From Camellia lanceoleosa (Eukaryota > Streptophyta > Magnoliopsida > Ericales > Theaceae), in NCBI GenBank assembly GCA_025200525.1, contig CM045770.1:82205347-82269346 (forward strand): a stretch of DNA of 64,000 bases, in the 5' to 3' direction. Under the pieces are notes generated by a model. That model ran no database searches. It saw only the letters and a list, made by a program, of their open reading frames with translations, and was not told the DNA's origin. Shown piece by piece: positions 24,651-36,312 of this stretch. The position numbers and the translations under genes are program-made. Every line of letters begins with the position of its first letter. Positions within the stretch are counted from its first letter, which is position 1.

Positions 24651-25644
24651 GCAAAATTCGGGAATTTCCAGATTTGCTCCCAAGTTCAAAACTCAATTTC
24701 AAAACCATCAAAACACAACCTTTTGGACCAAAACTTAGTAAAACATTGAGAAACTCATAGTACATAATGAATTACAAACTATTTTACAAAATCAAGTTCA
24801 AAAGTCATGCCAATTGTAGTAAACAAAACTTAAAACTTAAATAACTTAACTTGCATATAATGTCATGAATTTCAACCTTTCGAAACATGATCAAATGAGT
24901 CGTTAAGCTCAAAAACAAGTTGAATTCTTTGAACAAAACTAAGATATGAGCATGCATGTGAGAATTCTTGTAAAAACAACTTCAAAACTTCATGATATGC
25001 ACATGCATGTATGATTTGAGCTATAATTCATTAATCCTAGCTCACTTTCATGTTAGTCCACCTCCTTGACTTGCATTCTTACAAAAACTAACTTAATTAC
25101 ACAATTAAGGGTTGGACTTCTTACCTTGGATGCTTAACTATGGTCTCTCTAGAGTTATTTGGTTGAAATTCCTAGCCAAATTTCCAAATTCTCAATCAAC
25201 TCCTATGTTGAAGCCACTCTCCCCCTAGTCTCTCTCTCTCTCTCTCTACTCCTTTGAACTCAATCAAGAGGAAATGGAAGTGCAAAAAGTGCATATGAGG
25301 TGTTGAGGTGGCCTCATATAGGCTTGGCTAATAGCCTAATTACTTTGTTGATCAACTAATCAATTGGGCATTAATTTCATCGTTCCAATCGAATTTCAAT
25401 TAAACCTACCACAAAATTCTATAAATCCCAAATAATACATAAATCAAGTCAATTTCTGAGTCGGATGCCGATAAGACTTTCAATTCGCAAACCGAAATGG
25501 AAACATGAACAGATCTTTCTACGAGAGACAGATAAAAGTACAAATAACGCATCACACATGCAATTAATTCAGGATTTGATCTCAATAACTTATTAGGCAT
25601 ATTAAATCATGGATTAACATTAATCATGAGTCGAGGTTGTTACA

Positions 25645-25657
25645 GCCTTCTCCCTTT
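25645..25657 (-). other. Polypurine tract of element A
   Basis: The minus strand reads AAAGGGAGAAGGC immediately before the 3' LTR start TGTAACAACC. Position and purine content fit the second-strand primer of LTR retrotransposons. Confidence 0.8.
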
Positions 25658-26742
25658 AAAGAGTTTGGTCCTCCAAACTCGAATTACTTTCATTTTGGAC
25701 GAATACCGGGTCCAAAGGAAACAATTCAGGGTATCTTTTCATCATATCTTCCTCTGTCTCCCAAGTCGCATAGGTTCCTTCATGATTCTGCTAATCAACT
25801 TTCACCAATGGAATTTCCTTATTTCTTAATTTCTTGATTCTCCGGTTAACAATTTGTATTGGCTTCTCTTTGTATGTATAGTCATCTTTCAGGAGCACAT
25901 GAGTCGGTTCTATCACATGGAGCGTATCTCGTAAGTAATCTTGAAGCATTGAAACATGAAAAACGTTGTGCATGTTTTCCATCACTGCAGGTAAGGCTAC
26001 TCGATATGTTACTGAATTGATCTTCTCAAGAATTTCATATGGCCCGATGTATCTTGGTGCCAACTTGCCTTTTACCCCAAACCGCGTTTGCCCTTTCATA
26101 GGAGTTACTTTTATGAATACATTATCCTCAACTTCATGCTCTCTATCTCTCCTACAGAGATCTGCATAACTCTTTTGAAGGCTTTGTGCGGTTTTCAATC
26201 TCTGTCGCGTTTTCAATGGTTTCCTGCACAAGTTCTAGGCCCAACAATGGTTTGTCACCTACTTCAACCCAACAGATAGGAGAACAACATTTCCTTCCAT
26301 ACAGAGCTTCATAAGGAGCCATCCCAATACTTGAATGATAACTGTTATTGTATACAAACTCAACTAAAGGAAGATAAGTGTCCCAATTCCCTTAGAAGTC
26401 TAATATACACATCTGCAACATATCTTCCAAAGTCTGATTAGTTCTTTCGAATTGACCGTCTGTCTATGGATGGTAGGCACTACTCAATTGCAATTCAGTT
26501 CCCAAAGCCTGTTACAAACTCTATCAAAATCTTGATGTAAACTTCGAATCTCTGTCAGATATAATAGATACTGGTACACCATGTAATCTCACAATTTCAT
26601 TCATATACATGTTAGCTAACTTGTCCGCATTATAAATAGTTTTAACAGGCAGGAAATTGGAAGATTTAGTCAAACAATCAACTATAACCCAGATAGAATC
26701 CATACCTCGAGAAGAGCGAGGCAGACCGACGATGAAGTCCAT
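25651..26742 (-). pseudogene. Element A integrase core and chromodomain
   Basis: Integrase inserts the cDNA; in chromoviruses a C-terminal chromodomain is thought to guide it to heterochromatin. The minus strand shows [10 protein letters not shown], then [13 protein letters not shown] (first catalytic Asp region), [13 protein letters not shown] (second Asp), and after a stop-containing stretch HPxTDGQFERTNQTLEDML (Glu). From 26231 the C-terminal domain follows: KLAPRYIGPYEIL, then VFHVSMLQDY. The chromodomain comes last: PLVKVD, a TAG at 25788-25790 where Trp is expected, then NHEGTYATWETEEDM and YPELF. Further stops lie between 26530 and 26232. Inactive copy, clear identity. Confidence 0.9.
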
Positions 26743-26820
26743 CGTGATATGCTTCCATTTCCATTCTGATATTGGGAGCGGCTGAAGTAATCCGGCGGGT
26801 CGTTAATGCTCGGCTTTAAC

Positions 26821-27570
26821 TTATTGGCAATGCAAGCATCTAGCCACAAAGTCTACAATACACTTTTTCATTCCCAACCACCAGAAGTTATATTTTAAGT
26901 CATGATACATCTTTGTGTTTCCCGGATGCATAGCAAACTTAGAATTGTGAGCTTCAGTCATAACACATTTTCTCAAATCACAACAATCTGGTACACAAAG
27001 GCGATTCTGAAATTTCAACACATTATTGTCAAGCACAAATCCTGGTCTTGGTTTTGAGTCAAGTTCATCTACAATTTTTTTAAAAAATGCATCTTGCAGT
27101 TGCCTGTCTTTTATCTCTTCAATAATTGCGGGTTGAGCGGAAATAGCAGCTAGAATTCTACCTTGTTCGCATAAAACCACATCAATTTCATTCTTCTCCA
27201 AGTCACACAATAACTCTCTCCAACCGGTGAGCAAACATGACAAATTCCCAATAGACTTCCGACTTAATGCATCTGCAACAATATTTGCTTTCCCTAGATG
27301 GTACAAAATTTGTAAATCATAGTCCTTAATCAACTCTAACCATCTCCTCTGTTGCATGTTCAGCTCTTTTTGGGTGAAGAAATATTTTAAGCTTTTATCA
27401 TCTGTGTATACATCACAAGTCACTCCATACAGATAATGGCGCCAAATTTTTAAAGCAAAAATTACAGCAGCTAATTCAAGGTCATGGGTTGGATAATTAT
27501 TTTCATGAGGGTGAAGTTGCCAAGAAGTATAAGCAATCACCTTCCCATTTTGTATTAACACACACCCCAA
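26821..27570 (-). pseudogene. Element A RNase H and integrase zinc-binding domain
   Basis: 249-codon open stretch. The RNase H part has [17 protein letters not shown], then [17 protein letters not shown] (catalytic Glu region), [12 protein letters not shown] (Asp) and [13 protein letters not shown] (last Asp). The integrase HHCC part has [10 protein letters not shown] at one end and CLHCQ at the other. It starts out of frame with the upstream reverse transcriptase near 27560, a frameshift, and ends at a stop before the integrase core at 26742. Confidence 0.9.
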
Positions 27571-28490
27571 ACCTTTATAGGAAACATCACTGCAATTTGA
27601 AACCCAACGATACCATTAGGCAAAGTCAAAATTGGTACAGTTATTAACCTGGTCTTTAACTCTTGGAAAGCAGTCTCTCTTTGATCATTCCAATCAAATG
27701 ATGTAGCTTTCTGTGTTAGTTGAGGGAGTGGTAGAGCAAGCTTGGAAAAATCTTTTACAAATCTACGATAATAGCCTGCAAGTCCTAGAAAACTTTGAAC
27801 TTCTATTACATTTGTTGGTCTGGGCCAGTCCACAATAGCTTCAATTTTCTGTGGGTTAACGGAGATACTGTCCTTGTTGATTACATGTCCCAAGAATGCC
27901 ACATTGTCAAGCTAAAATTCACATTTTGAGAATTTTGTATATAATTTCTTTTCCCTTAGGCTCTGTAAAGCAATTCTTAGATGACTCTCATGTTCTTCTC
28001 TGCTTTTAGAATAAATCAATATATCATCGATAAACATAACAATAAACTCATCAAGGAATTATTTGAACACTCTGCTCATTAAGTCCATAAATACTATAGG
28101 TGCATTAGTTACCCCAAATGGCATGACTAGGAATTCATAATGCCCATATCTAGTTTTGAATGCAGTTTTCTTTACATCTTTAGCCTTGACCTTTAACTGG
28201 TGATACTCGGATCTAAGGTCAATTTTAGAAAACACTTGGGCTCCTTGAAGTTGATCAAACAGGTCATCTATTCGGGGTAATGGGTACTTGTTCTTGACAG
28301 TTACTTTATTCAACTCACGGTAATCAATACATAGCCTTAAGGACCCGTCTTTCTTTTTGACAAATAATACTGGAGCACCCCAAGGTGAAGTGCTCGGACG
28401 AATAAACTTCTTTTCTAGTAGTTCTTGGAGTTGAGTTTTTAATTCTTTTCATTCAGAAGTGGACATTCTATAAGAAGTCTTGGAGATAGG
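27555..28490 (-). pseudogene. Element A reverse transcriptase
   Basis: Minus-strand motifs in order: [35 protein letters not shown] (first catalytic Asp), [16 protein letters not shown], then [11 protein letters not shown] with the FIDD catalytic pair at 28023-28034, and [14 protein letters not shown]. Stops at 28056-28058 and 27912-27914 and one near 28445 break the frame. The 27902-27555 part holds the connection ([16 protein letters not shown]). Normal domain order and length for Ty3/gypsy; copy inactive. Confidence 0.92.
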
Positions 28491-30040
28491 TTATGTTTCA
28501 GGTACTATATCAATAGTAAACTCAATTTCCCTATCAATTAAGTCCCCAGATAGGTCAGTAGGAAATACATCAGGGAATTCACGGACTATGGGTATTGTTT
28601 CCACTTTAGTACCTTCCGACGATTCTGTCAACACACTACACAAGTAGGCTCGACAACCCTTTCTTAATAATTTTCTAGCTTTCATAAATGAAATCAAGTA
28701 TGGTGGAGGAACTACCCCATTTCCAGTGAAAACAAATTCAGGCATACCGGGTGCTCTAAACACAACAAATTTACTTGCACAGTCAGTGGTGTCACAATAT
28801 TTAGTCAACCAATCCATACCTAGAATACAATCAAAATGATCAATGCTCAGGGGTAGCAAATCAATATACAATGTCATTTCACCAATTATAATATCACATG
28901 CTGGATAAACATAAGCACAGATCATAGAACCCCAGTTGGTGTAGACACGATAGTAAATAGTTCATAAATTCTAACGGTCTAGTTAATTTCCGAGAAAAAG
29001 CATGCGATACAAATGAATGCATAAAACTAGAATCAATCAGCACATAAGCATTCTGAGCATAGATAAAAATTATACCTGACACCACAAATTCGGTGTTTTG
29101 TAAATCACCAGGTACAAGAGCAAATACTCGACCCTGCCTTAAGGTTTCTATCCTGGTGTTAGCTTTTGTGTTCATTCTTGATGCCGAGACAGATCCGAAT
29201 GAACTTGTTGCGGGGTGATTGGTATTTTCAAGCCTAATAAGACAATCTCTCATCACATGGCCGGTTTTGCCACATCTGAAACAGGTACCTAATGCTCGAT
29301 AACAGACCCCTTTGTGTTTCCTACCACATTCTGAGCAAGTCAGTACATATCCACTACTTTGGCTTAAGCTACTGTAAGATCTCGTATTTTGCTTCTTTGA
29401 GAATGACCGACCTCTTTTGAAATTAGACCCCGATCTTTTGCCCCTCCATTCACTTGTTGGGACAAGAGCTTGTTTCTTTGTTACCAAGATCGCTTCCACC
29501 ATCAACGCCTTGTCCAATACGTTCACATACGTAGGTAGGTTGAGGACTCTTACCCGATCTAGTATATCTAAATCCAATCCACCATATATTTGCAACTTTC
29601 TTATAGTCCGTGTCCATCATGTGAGGAGAAAATCTGGCTAACTCAGTGAACTTAGCCTCGTACTTAGCTACGGACACTCTGCCTTGCTTGAGTTCTTGAA
29701 ATTCAGACACTTTTCGATCCTGAAAATACTGAGAAAAATACTTGTCATAGAAGATCGCATTCAATTGAGCCCATGTCATGTTCTCATTACTACTCCGAAC
29801 TAGTAACCACCATCTACGAGCTTTATTCTTTAAGGTATAGGTGGCCAAAAGAACCCTTTGAGTCTCAAAGCAAGGAAAAACCTCGAATAATTTTTCCATC
29901 TCAAGTAGCCATGTTTCTGCCTTCAACGGCTCAATGCTACCTAGGAAAGTTGGTGGTTTCATTTTCATGAACTTCTGAGTCAAGTTGATAATGTCATTAT
30001 TGTCCGGTTCAACTTGTACTGGTGGAGGCAGAGGAGGCAA
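28491..30040 (-). pseudogene. Element A gag and protease
   Basis: Gag begins MPPLPPPVQVEPDN and has PPTFLGSIEPLKAETWLLEM, RRWWLLV, and FYDKYFSQYFQDRKVSEFQ, a Retrotrans_gag domain. A frameshift near 29590 moves it to the frame that carries the zinc knuckle CFRCGKTGHVMRDC (29283-29242). The protease has YVLIDSSFMHSFVS near 29045-29010, where DTG is usual, so the active site looks changed to DSS. After another frameshift near 28920, GEMTLYIDLLPL and FDCILGMDWL follow, then the Tekay-type linker to the reverse transcriptase. The leftmost segment ends with a stop near 28490. Confidence 0.9.
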
Positions 30041-30360
30041 AGGTTGTTGCCTCTGTTGTTACGTTATTGCCTCGGTCAGAGCTGCAAGCATTTGTTCCAT
30101 TCTGTTCATTCAGGTTTCGGATGATTCAGCTGTTCCATCACTTCTTGTATTTTTCATTTCTATAAGTAAATAGAATATTATAAACATAGGCAAATAGTCC
30201 TTTTACAACATTCAGATCGTTTGTTTCCATATTTTATGGTTATAATCAGATTTAGTTTTTACTTTTAATGAACACACACTTACATATGCAAATGGAATAC
30301 CCCTACTTCTTACTAGGACATCCTAAGCTCATATGGACTTGTGTGTGCGGTAGAACACGA

Positions 30361-30372
30361 GCTCTGATATCA
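30361..30372 (-). other. Primer-binding site of element A
   Basis: The minus strand reads TGATATCAGAGC just inside the 5' LTR, one base different from TGGTATCAGAGC, the usual complement of the plant initiator methionine tRNA 3' end. Supports the minus orientation of A. Confidence 0.8.
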
Positions 30373-31602
30373 CTCTGTCACGACCCAAACCAAATTTCTT
30401 ATAAGTTTAGCGTTATGGCGGCAATAATCCTTGGATTACCAAAGGCCTCTATACATAATAATATATAAATAGGGGCTACAGAAGCAAATACATAAAATAT
30501 ACATAGTCCATCGAGCTGTGAAGATATACATGAGACAGATATTCTTAAACTTTAATAAAGATATGTGTGACGTCAAAAGATACAGTTGATACACGTCACT
30601 CCATGTACTATACATATAAACAGAAATTTATCCATAATCAAAACAAAAGTACCAAAGTCTTAAATATTCACAAAAACATGGCCACGGGACTTGACATGTT
30701 CCGAAACCTCCTCGGGAGGCATAAAGGGTGGCTGACAAACACAAAACCCTTCAGGCATCATCTTAAGCCTGGTCGCGTGCCTGGTCACCTACATATATAA
30801 TATAAATAGTGAGCAGGAGCCCAGTGAATAATAACAAAGTAAAGGGTTTTAATGAATGATGTCCATCATAGAGTTAGAAATCAGAGTCTTATATATATTT
30901 AGATTTCAAATCAGAAACAGATCCATATACATGTTCATTTTCATTTTCAAAGTTCATACATTTCACATTATAGTACGTGGCACATCCATTAACTTTAACA
31001 AATCCGATGACCCATAAAGGGAAATCCGTGAAGGTATTCTGATGACCTATAAGGGATGGCCATGAAGGTATTCTGATGACCCATAAGGGACAGCCGTAAA
31101 GGCATTCCAATGACTCGTGTGCACGGAGACGTTTCCAATGACCCATAAAGGGACGACCGTGAAGGCATTCCGATGACCCATAAAAAGACGCAAAATATCA
31201 CATGATGCTATGGATGCCACGAGTACATTTCAGAAACTTGGAGAATCATTCATTCACAAAAAACATAGCATTTCAGAAAACTAATCATGTCATACCATCA
31301 CAAAATAATCAAAGTTTAACATAACTTTATAGAGTTATTACTCACAAATTACAGATGGCTCCAAATAGACGAATAGAGCAGGCGATTCAGATATCTTGTG
31401 GCGCATGACCTACACAGGTACAAAATGAACACATACTGAATTACACACCCGGAAACATTTATCCTCATTATCTTGGTGTATCTCTACTTTTATCCTTATT
31501 ATTGTGCCTTACTCTTGACATAGGAATACTTAAGATAAAATGAGGATGCAAAAATATACTTGAAAACACTTAACAAAACTTGCTGAAAACAGGGTCCTTA
31601 CT

Positions 31603-31880
31603 CGAGCGCAACTTCCTACGCTCGAGCAGACATGCAAAATGTGGGTGGTCGCTCAAGCGGTCTGTAAACTTTTGCAAAAGTGCTAGTGCTTGATTTTTTC
31701 GCTCAATGCTCGCTCGATGCTCGCTCGAGCGTAAGAGACATGTCCTCACTCGAGCATAACTTTTGTCGCTCGAGCGACCTGCAAAACATAAGAACTTCTG
31801 AAAGCATGCATTTCATGCTCGAGCGGACTTCTGGTCGTTCGAGCAGAAGTGCACGACTCGTGGTGGTCGCCGGCGTGATT
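31603..31880. repeat. CTCGAG palindrome cluster in right LTR of A
   Basis: Copies of CGCTCGAGCG and decayed variants (GTTCGAGCAG, CTCAAGCGG). Same relative place as in the left LTR and in LTRs B and C. Confidence 0.8.
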
Positions 31881-32475
31881 CCTTCGCTCGGGCATAGGAA
31901 CAGAATTCTGGAATTTCCATATTTGTTCCCAAGTTCAAAACTCAATTTCAAAACCTTCAAAACGCATCCTTTTGGACCGAAACTTAGTGAAACATTGAGA
32001 AACTCATAGTACATAATGAATTACAAACTATTTTGCAAAATCAAGCCCAAAAGCCATGCCAATTGTAGTAAACAAAACTTAAAACTTAAATAACTTAACT
32101 TGCATGTAGTGTCATGAATTCCAACCTTCCGAAACATGATCAAATGAGTCGTTAAGCTCAAAAACAAGTTGAATTCTTTGAACAAAACTAAGACATGAAC
32201 ATGCATGTGAGAATTCTTGTAAAAACAACGTCAAAACTTCATGATATACACATGCATGTATGATTTGAGCTATAATTCTTTATTCTTAGCTCACTTTCAT
32301 GTTAGTCCACCTCCTTGACTTGAATTCTTACAAAAACTAACTCAATTACACAATTAAGGGTTGGACTTCTTACCTTAGATGCTTAACTATGGTCTCTCTA
32401 GAATTATTTGGTTGAAATTCCTAACCAAATCTCCAAATTCTCAATCAACTCCTATGTTGAAGCCACTCTTTCCTT

Positions 32476-32477
<2 letters not shown>

Positions 32478-32512
<35 letters not shown>
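32478..32512. repeat. CT microsatellite in right LTR of A
   Basis: A run of TC dinucleotides. The matching site in the left LTR near 25229-25247 is clearly shorter, so it changed length after insertion. Confidence 0.9.
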
Positions 32513-32514
<2 letters not shown>

Positions 32515-32920
32515 ACGTTTGAACTCAATCAAGGGGAAATAGGAGTGCAAAAAGTGTATATGAGGTGTTGAGGTGGCCTTATATAGGCTTGGCTAATGAT
32601 CTAATTACTTTGTTGATCAACTAATCAATTGGGCATTAATTCATTCTAATTTAATTATTTCGAATCGAATTTCAATTAAACCTACCACAAAATTCTATAA
32701 ATCCCAAATAATACATAAATCAAGTCAATTTCTGAATCAGATGCTGATAAGGCTTTCAATTAACAAACCGAAACGGAAACATGAACAGATCTTCCTGCGA
32801 GAGACAGATAAAAGTACAAATAATGCATCACAAATGCAATTAATTCAGAATTTGATCTCAATAACTTACTAGGCATATTAAATCATGGATTAACGTTAAT
32901 CATGGGTCGGGGTTGTTACA

Positions 32921-33564
32921 ATAAGGTTCCTGTAAGCTTCCAAATGGTTGACTGGATCAGTTGTGCCATCGAAGGTGTTGATTGACGGCATCTTGAACTT
33001 GGAGGGTAGGGGTTTATCCCTGATGGATGCAGCAAAAGGGGAGTTGGCTGTTGTGGAAGGTTTGTGCTGTATGTTCTACATGACCCCTTGAAGTTGGAGC
33101 TTCATGGCTTATAGTTCTGTGTCCCAAATAGGAACATTGTCTTCTCTAGAAGAAAATGGGTGTTGAACGCTGCTAGCCTCACCTTCAGGGGTGGGAGCGT
33201 GGTGTGGTGGATGCGAGCCCTGAGGTGAGGGATGCAGGTCCTGAGGTGGGGGCCGTAAACCCTCCAAATTTGACAAGTGAGCTTCTGGGATGAAAGGTGG
33301 AGGAAGAGGTCCTTGAGAAACATGTGGTTGGAATGGGTGGCCGGGAGTTTGTTCTCGGTTTGAAGGGATATCTTGTGGTGGTAGAGGAGGGATAGGGAGA
33401 TCCCGCTAGAGCAAGGCATTGATCAAAGCCTAGTTTTGCGCAGTTAAGTAGTTGATGCTGTTGGTGAGTTCTGCGAAATATGGAGGTGGGTTATTTGGGT
33501 TGGAGGACTCCACTTCAAGGTTACCAGCTTTGTGTTGTGAAGCAATGAACCTGGTCGTGACCAT
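32921..33564 (-). pseudogene. Element F: gag N-terminal part
   Basis: Starting at the ATG complementary to 33562-33564, the minus frame runs through a proline-rich region (PIPPLPPQDIPSN, HPFQPHVSQGPLPPP) to LPSKFKMPSINTFDGTTDP and NHLEAYRNL at 32921, the start of the Retrotrans_gag domain. The frame then continues at 14694 on the other side of element A. Three in-frame stops lie at 33430-33432, 33406-33408 and 33109-33111. The family is Tat-like by the KFKMP...DPVNHLE signature. Confidence 0.8.
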
Positions 33565-33640
33565 TCACTCTGACGTACAAGATGGGTGTTAATGGGGTTC
33601 TCTCCAGCAACAATGAACACAACTGTCAACCAGAGATGGC

Positions 33641-33658
33641 TTTCCACAGACAATGCCA
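33641..33658 (-). other. Primer-binding-like site of element F
   Basis: The minus strand reads TGGCATTGTCTGTGGAAA, close to the TGGCGCCGTCTGTGGGAA form common in plant Tat-group elements, with the two CpG positions changed. It lies upstream of gag of F as expected. Confidence 0.6.
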
Positions 33659-33666
33659 GCTAATAG

Positions 33667-34263
33667 TGCAATAACTTCAATGGAGGATGAGGCAGACCGG
33701 TCCAAACTTCCGACGAGTATGCTGGCCTTGATGTCCACGAAGGGTACCTACAAAAAGGTCCAAAGGGAGGGATAGTCCCCCGATAGACACTCCGATGATC
33801 AAGTTAGGTTAGAGTAGATTGAGTTTAGAGCAAGAGAGAAGTTAGGAGGGGGGTTAGGAAAAACTTAACCTTTAACGTGTCTTAAAGGCTTCATTATATC
33901 CTTTACTCATCATTTCCTAGTCCATTCTAAGTTGTTCCATTAGTCAAAAGCCTGTTGTCTACTTGTCTTTGGCCATGGTGGTTTACCCATCCATCAGAGC
34001 AAGAGGTCTTGTAGCATTTAATTCTTTGATAGACTTATTTAATGCCTAGCGCGTGGGCTCAATAACTCCCCAAAATCTTTGCCTGTCACGTGGCCAGCTC
34101 TCTTTTTGACGGGTGGTTGGCTGGTGCCTAGGCCAAAATATTATGAGTGAGTTCTGTATTGGGCTTAGTGTTGGACCTATCTTGCTGGGCTTAGGAGAAT
34201 GGCTATTTGGGTAACCGAAGGTAGCCCTCCTCTAGGCCGTGTCCATTAGAATTAAACCCATCA
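33667..34263 (-). mobile_element. Candidate 5' LTR of element F
   Basis: Starts TGCAATAACTTC and ends TTAAACCCATCA on the + strand, that is TGATGGG to TTGCA in element orientation. It lies directly outside the primer-binding-like site with an 8 base gap. About 597 bases, noncoding. The outer border rests only on the TGATG terminus; no second copy is in the window to confirm it. Confidence 0.4.
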
Positions 34264-34774
34264 GTTTTGTAGAATTAATTTAGGTTAATACAAAATTAAT
34301 TCTCGCATTTGTTACAGGGAAGCCTCTTCCTCTCTCCCTTCATGTGTATAAAAGGAGGCCCTCTCTTTCAGCTTTCTATACCAGAAATTGCTGCTATTCC
34401 AGTTTTCAAAAGTTTTCCAATTTTATTATTTTCTTCTTATAAGAGAGTACTGCAAAGTTCTGTTCGTCGAAACTATTCAGTTGGTGCATTGCGTAGCTAG
34501 TCTAACTGTCGTATCTTAGGAGATAGACGTCGAACAACTTCCAGCACCCAACCAGTAAGGCAGCGAATCTGTTTTAAGGACACTGTCTAGTGTAGGTTTC
34601 GGTTTGCTTTTCTATTGCTATTTTATTTCCTCTATTCGTCTAGTTGTTATTTCGAGCATGTTGTTGTAATATATACTTCAAATATAAAATATGAATTTAT
34701 TTGTTTTTTGTGATCCCACAATTTATATGACAAATCTAAACACTTTTAACAACACACTAGTTACAAATTGTTAC
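34264..34774 (+). other. Promoter-like noncoding fragment
   Basis: No gene. Contains ATGTGTATAAAAGGAGGCC, a good TATA box, near 34344-34362, then a leader-like stretch and GCGAATCTGTTTTAAGGACACTG. This looks like the U3-R-U5 part of some LTR, possibly Copia type, but no matching terminus or second copy was found. Confidence 0.35.
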
Positions 34775-35898
34775 TGATGTAGGCCGAAAAGTACCACATT
34801 GAGGCCACTGAAGTTACATTTTTAGTCTTTCAATATTGTTTATTTAGTAGAGATGATGTGTCTTGTGCATTTGTACAGATTTGGCAAATAACACGCAAAT
34901 TCAATCAAAAAGAGCACGGAAACAGATTCTCCGAGCGAGAAGCAAAAAATTCGAGCCAACCAGACCACTGCACGTGCAGCCCACCACTACTCAAGCGACC
35001 TACATGGGCCCTCGAGCAGCCCACCTAGGGATGCGTACGTGAAATTTTTAGTCTGTTTTGCTGAGAATAAAAGCAAGAAAAAGAGTCTAACTTAGGGTTC
35101 GAATTTTATTTGACCAAAAAAGGAGGCTAAGGTTAGAGAAAGGGTGATTTTCCTCAAGCTTGCTATTCCATGGACGGTGCTTCTCCCTCTACCTCTTCCC
35201 ACTCCTCCATGAGTGGCTAAGCTCATCTTTTCTAGGGTTTTGATGAAACCCTAGCCATGTAATAGGATTTTTCATAAGCTTTAATTGTGAATTGGTTTGA
35301 ATCAATGTATGGATGATTTAGAAGTTTTTAATAATTGTTTCTTTCATCTCTTCAAGTATTTTACTCTCTGTGATTATTTAATACTTTCCATACATTAGTT
35401 TTCTTTGTATTTGTATTCAAAGTACGAGACGAGTCATACTACGAGAGACGGGTTGTATTGCTACCATAGTTTAGAGCAAACACCTCGTACTACTTGGGAT
35501 GATTCGTACTTGTACGTTGAATGCAACAACTCTCTTGATCAATATTTCAAACTTGTAGTTATGAAATATTGGGTAGTTCAAACCGAATTGCAATTGTTGG
35601 CCAATGTTAAGTCTCATTCATGTGGTTAGTGGTGAATTCTTTGCTCTAGGATTTTTCCAAAAAATTAATACCTCAAACCCTAATTTTAATTGTCAATTTA
35701 ATTCTTCAATTTTATTTAATTCTTGTTTAGTCATAAAATCAATCTTATCTTTTTAATCAAAATTAATTTAGGAATTTAGCGATTGAATTAGTTTAATTTC
35801 ACATTTGTCTTTGTGGATCGATACCTGGACTTGCCATTATTCTAAAAGAATTTGGTATAATTTAGTGTTTTATATTTGGTGTGTGTAACGACCCATCA
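34775..35898 (+). mobile_element. 5' LTR of Athila element H
   Basis: 1124 bases. Matches 53026-54128 throughout, including AAGTACCACATTGAG, the GCAGCCCACCACTACTCAAGCGACC-like stretch and TATTTGGTGTGTGTAACG. The 74-codon frame at 35405-35629 also exists in the other LTR and is a by-product of LTR similarity, not a gene. Confidence 0.93.
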
Positions 35899-35903
35899 AA
35901 TTT

Positions 35904-35921
35904 TGGCGCCGTTGCCGGGGA
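35904..35921 (+). other. Primer-binding site of H
   Basis: TGGCGCCGTTGCCGGGGA, five bases after the LTR end; the standard Athila-type site, in the literature assigned to tRNA-Asp. Confidence 0.9.
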
Positions 35922-36312
35922 CTTCTGGCGAAATTAGTTGCTTTAAAGTTACATTCTTATTTTAATTTTTAGTTTAGGATTTTATGTTTTCATGTTGCTA
36001 AGTGTGTAGAGTATTTGCAATTGGAACCATCACTGGAGTGCAACCGAAGTGCTGCAAAGTTTTTAAACAAAAATATCGCAGCACCAAAGTGCTAAAAACT
36101 AACAGAAGCAAATACTTGCAAGCAAAGCACCAAAGTGCTAAAAAGTAAGACAAACCTCAATTGGAGATTGGACACAACGTCTACACGTCAAGCACCCGCA
36201 AGACGAGTAAAGCGTTTTCATTAAATCGATGTGAGTATTTCTCCCTTTGGTATTTTGTTTTCATACTTAGTGCACAGAGTCGGAACTTAGTGTGTATGTG
36301 TGTGAGTAATGT

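Larger units (their letters stand above)
14695..25644 (-). mobile_element. 3' (left) LTR of element A, interrupted by nested element C
   Basis: 14695-15794 and 24222-25644 align in order with the right LTR 30376-32920, including ATACATAAAATATACATAGTC, the GATGACCCATAAAGGGA repeats, a CTCGAG cluster and a CT microsatellite. Without C and its duplication it is about 2523 bases, against 2545 for the partner. The break point lies in TTGGTGTATCTCTAC of the intact LTR. Confidence 0.92.
14695..32920 (-). mobile_element. Element A: Tekay/Del-type chromovirus, inserted in gag of F
   Basis: Complete LTR retrotransposon in minus orientation with target duplication ATAAG at 14690-14694 and 32921-32925. 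The ends are TGTCACGACCC and GGTTGTTACA on the + strand. The right LTR is 30376-32920. The left LTR is 14695-25644, and about 2.5 kb once the nested element C is removed. The interior, 25645-30375, reads gag, protease, reverse transcriptase, RNase H, integrase and a chromodomain. Primer-binding and polypurine sites are in place. Several stops and frameshifts make it non-autonomous now. Gene order, sequence motifs and the terminal chromodomain place it in the Tekay/Del group. Confidence 0.92.
30376..32920 (-). mobile_element. 5' (right) LTR of element A
   Basis: 2545 bases from TGTCACGACCC to GGGTTGTTACA on the + strand (minus-strand LTR start TGTAACAACC, end GGGTCGTGACA). It matches the split left LTR along its whole length. 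It contains the GATGACCCATAAAGGGA array, a CTCGAG cluster (31603-31880) and a CT microsatellite (32478-32512). Differences are scattered substitutions and small gaps, so the insertion is not recent. Confidence 0.92.

Noticed and set aside
35405..35629. 74-codon frame present in both H LTRs (also 53635-53859)
   Set aside because: Conserved only because LTRs are copies; no coding signature and LTRs do not normally encode proteins.
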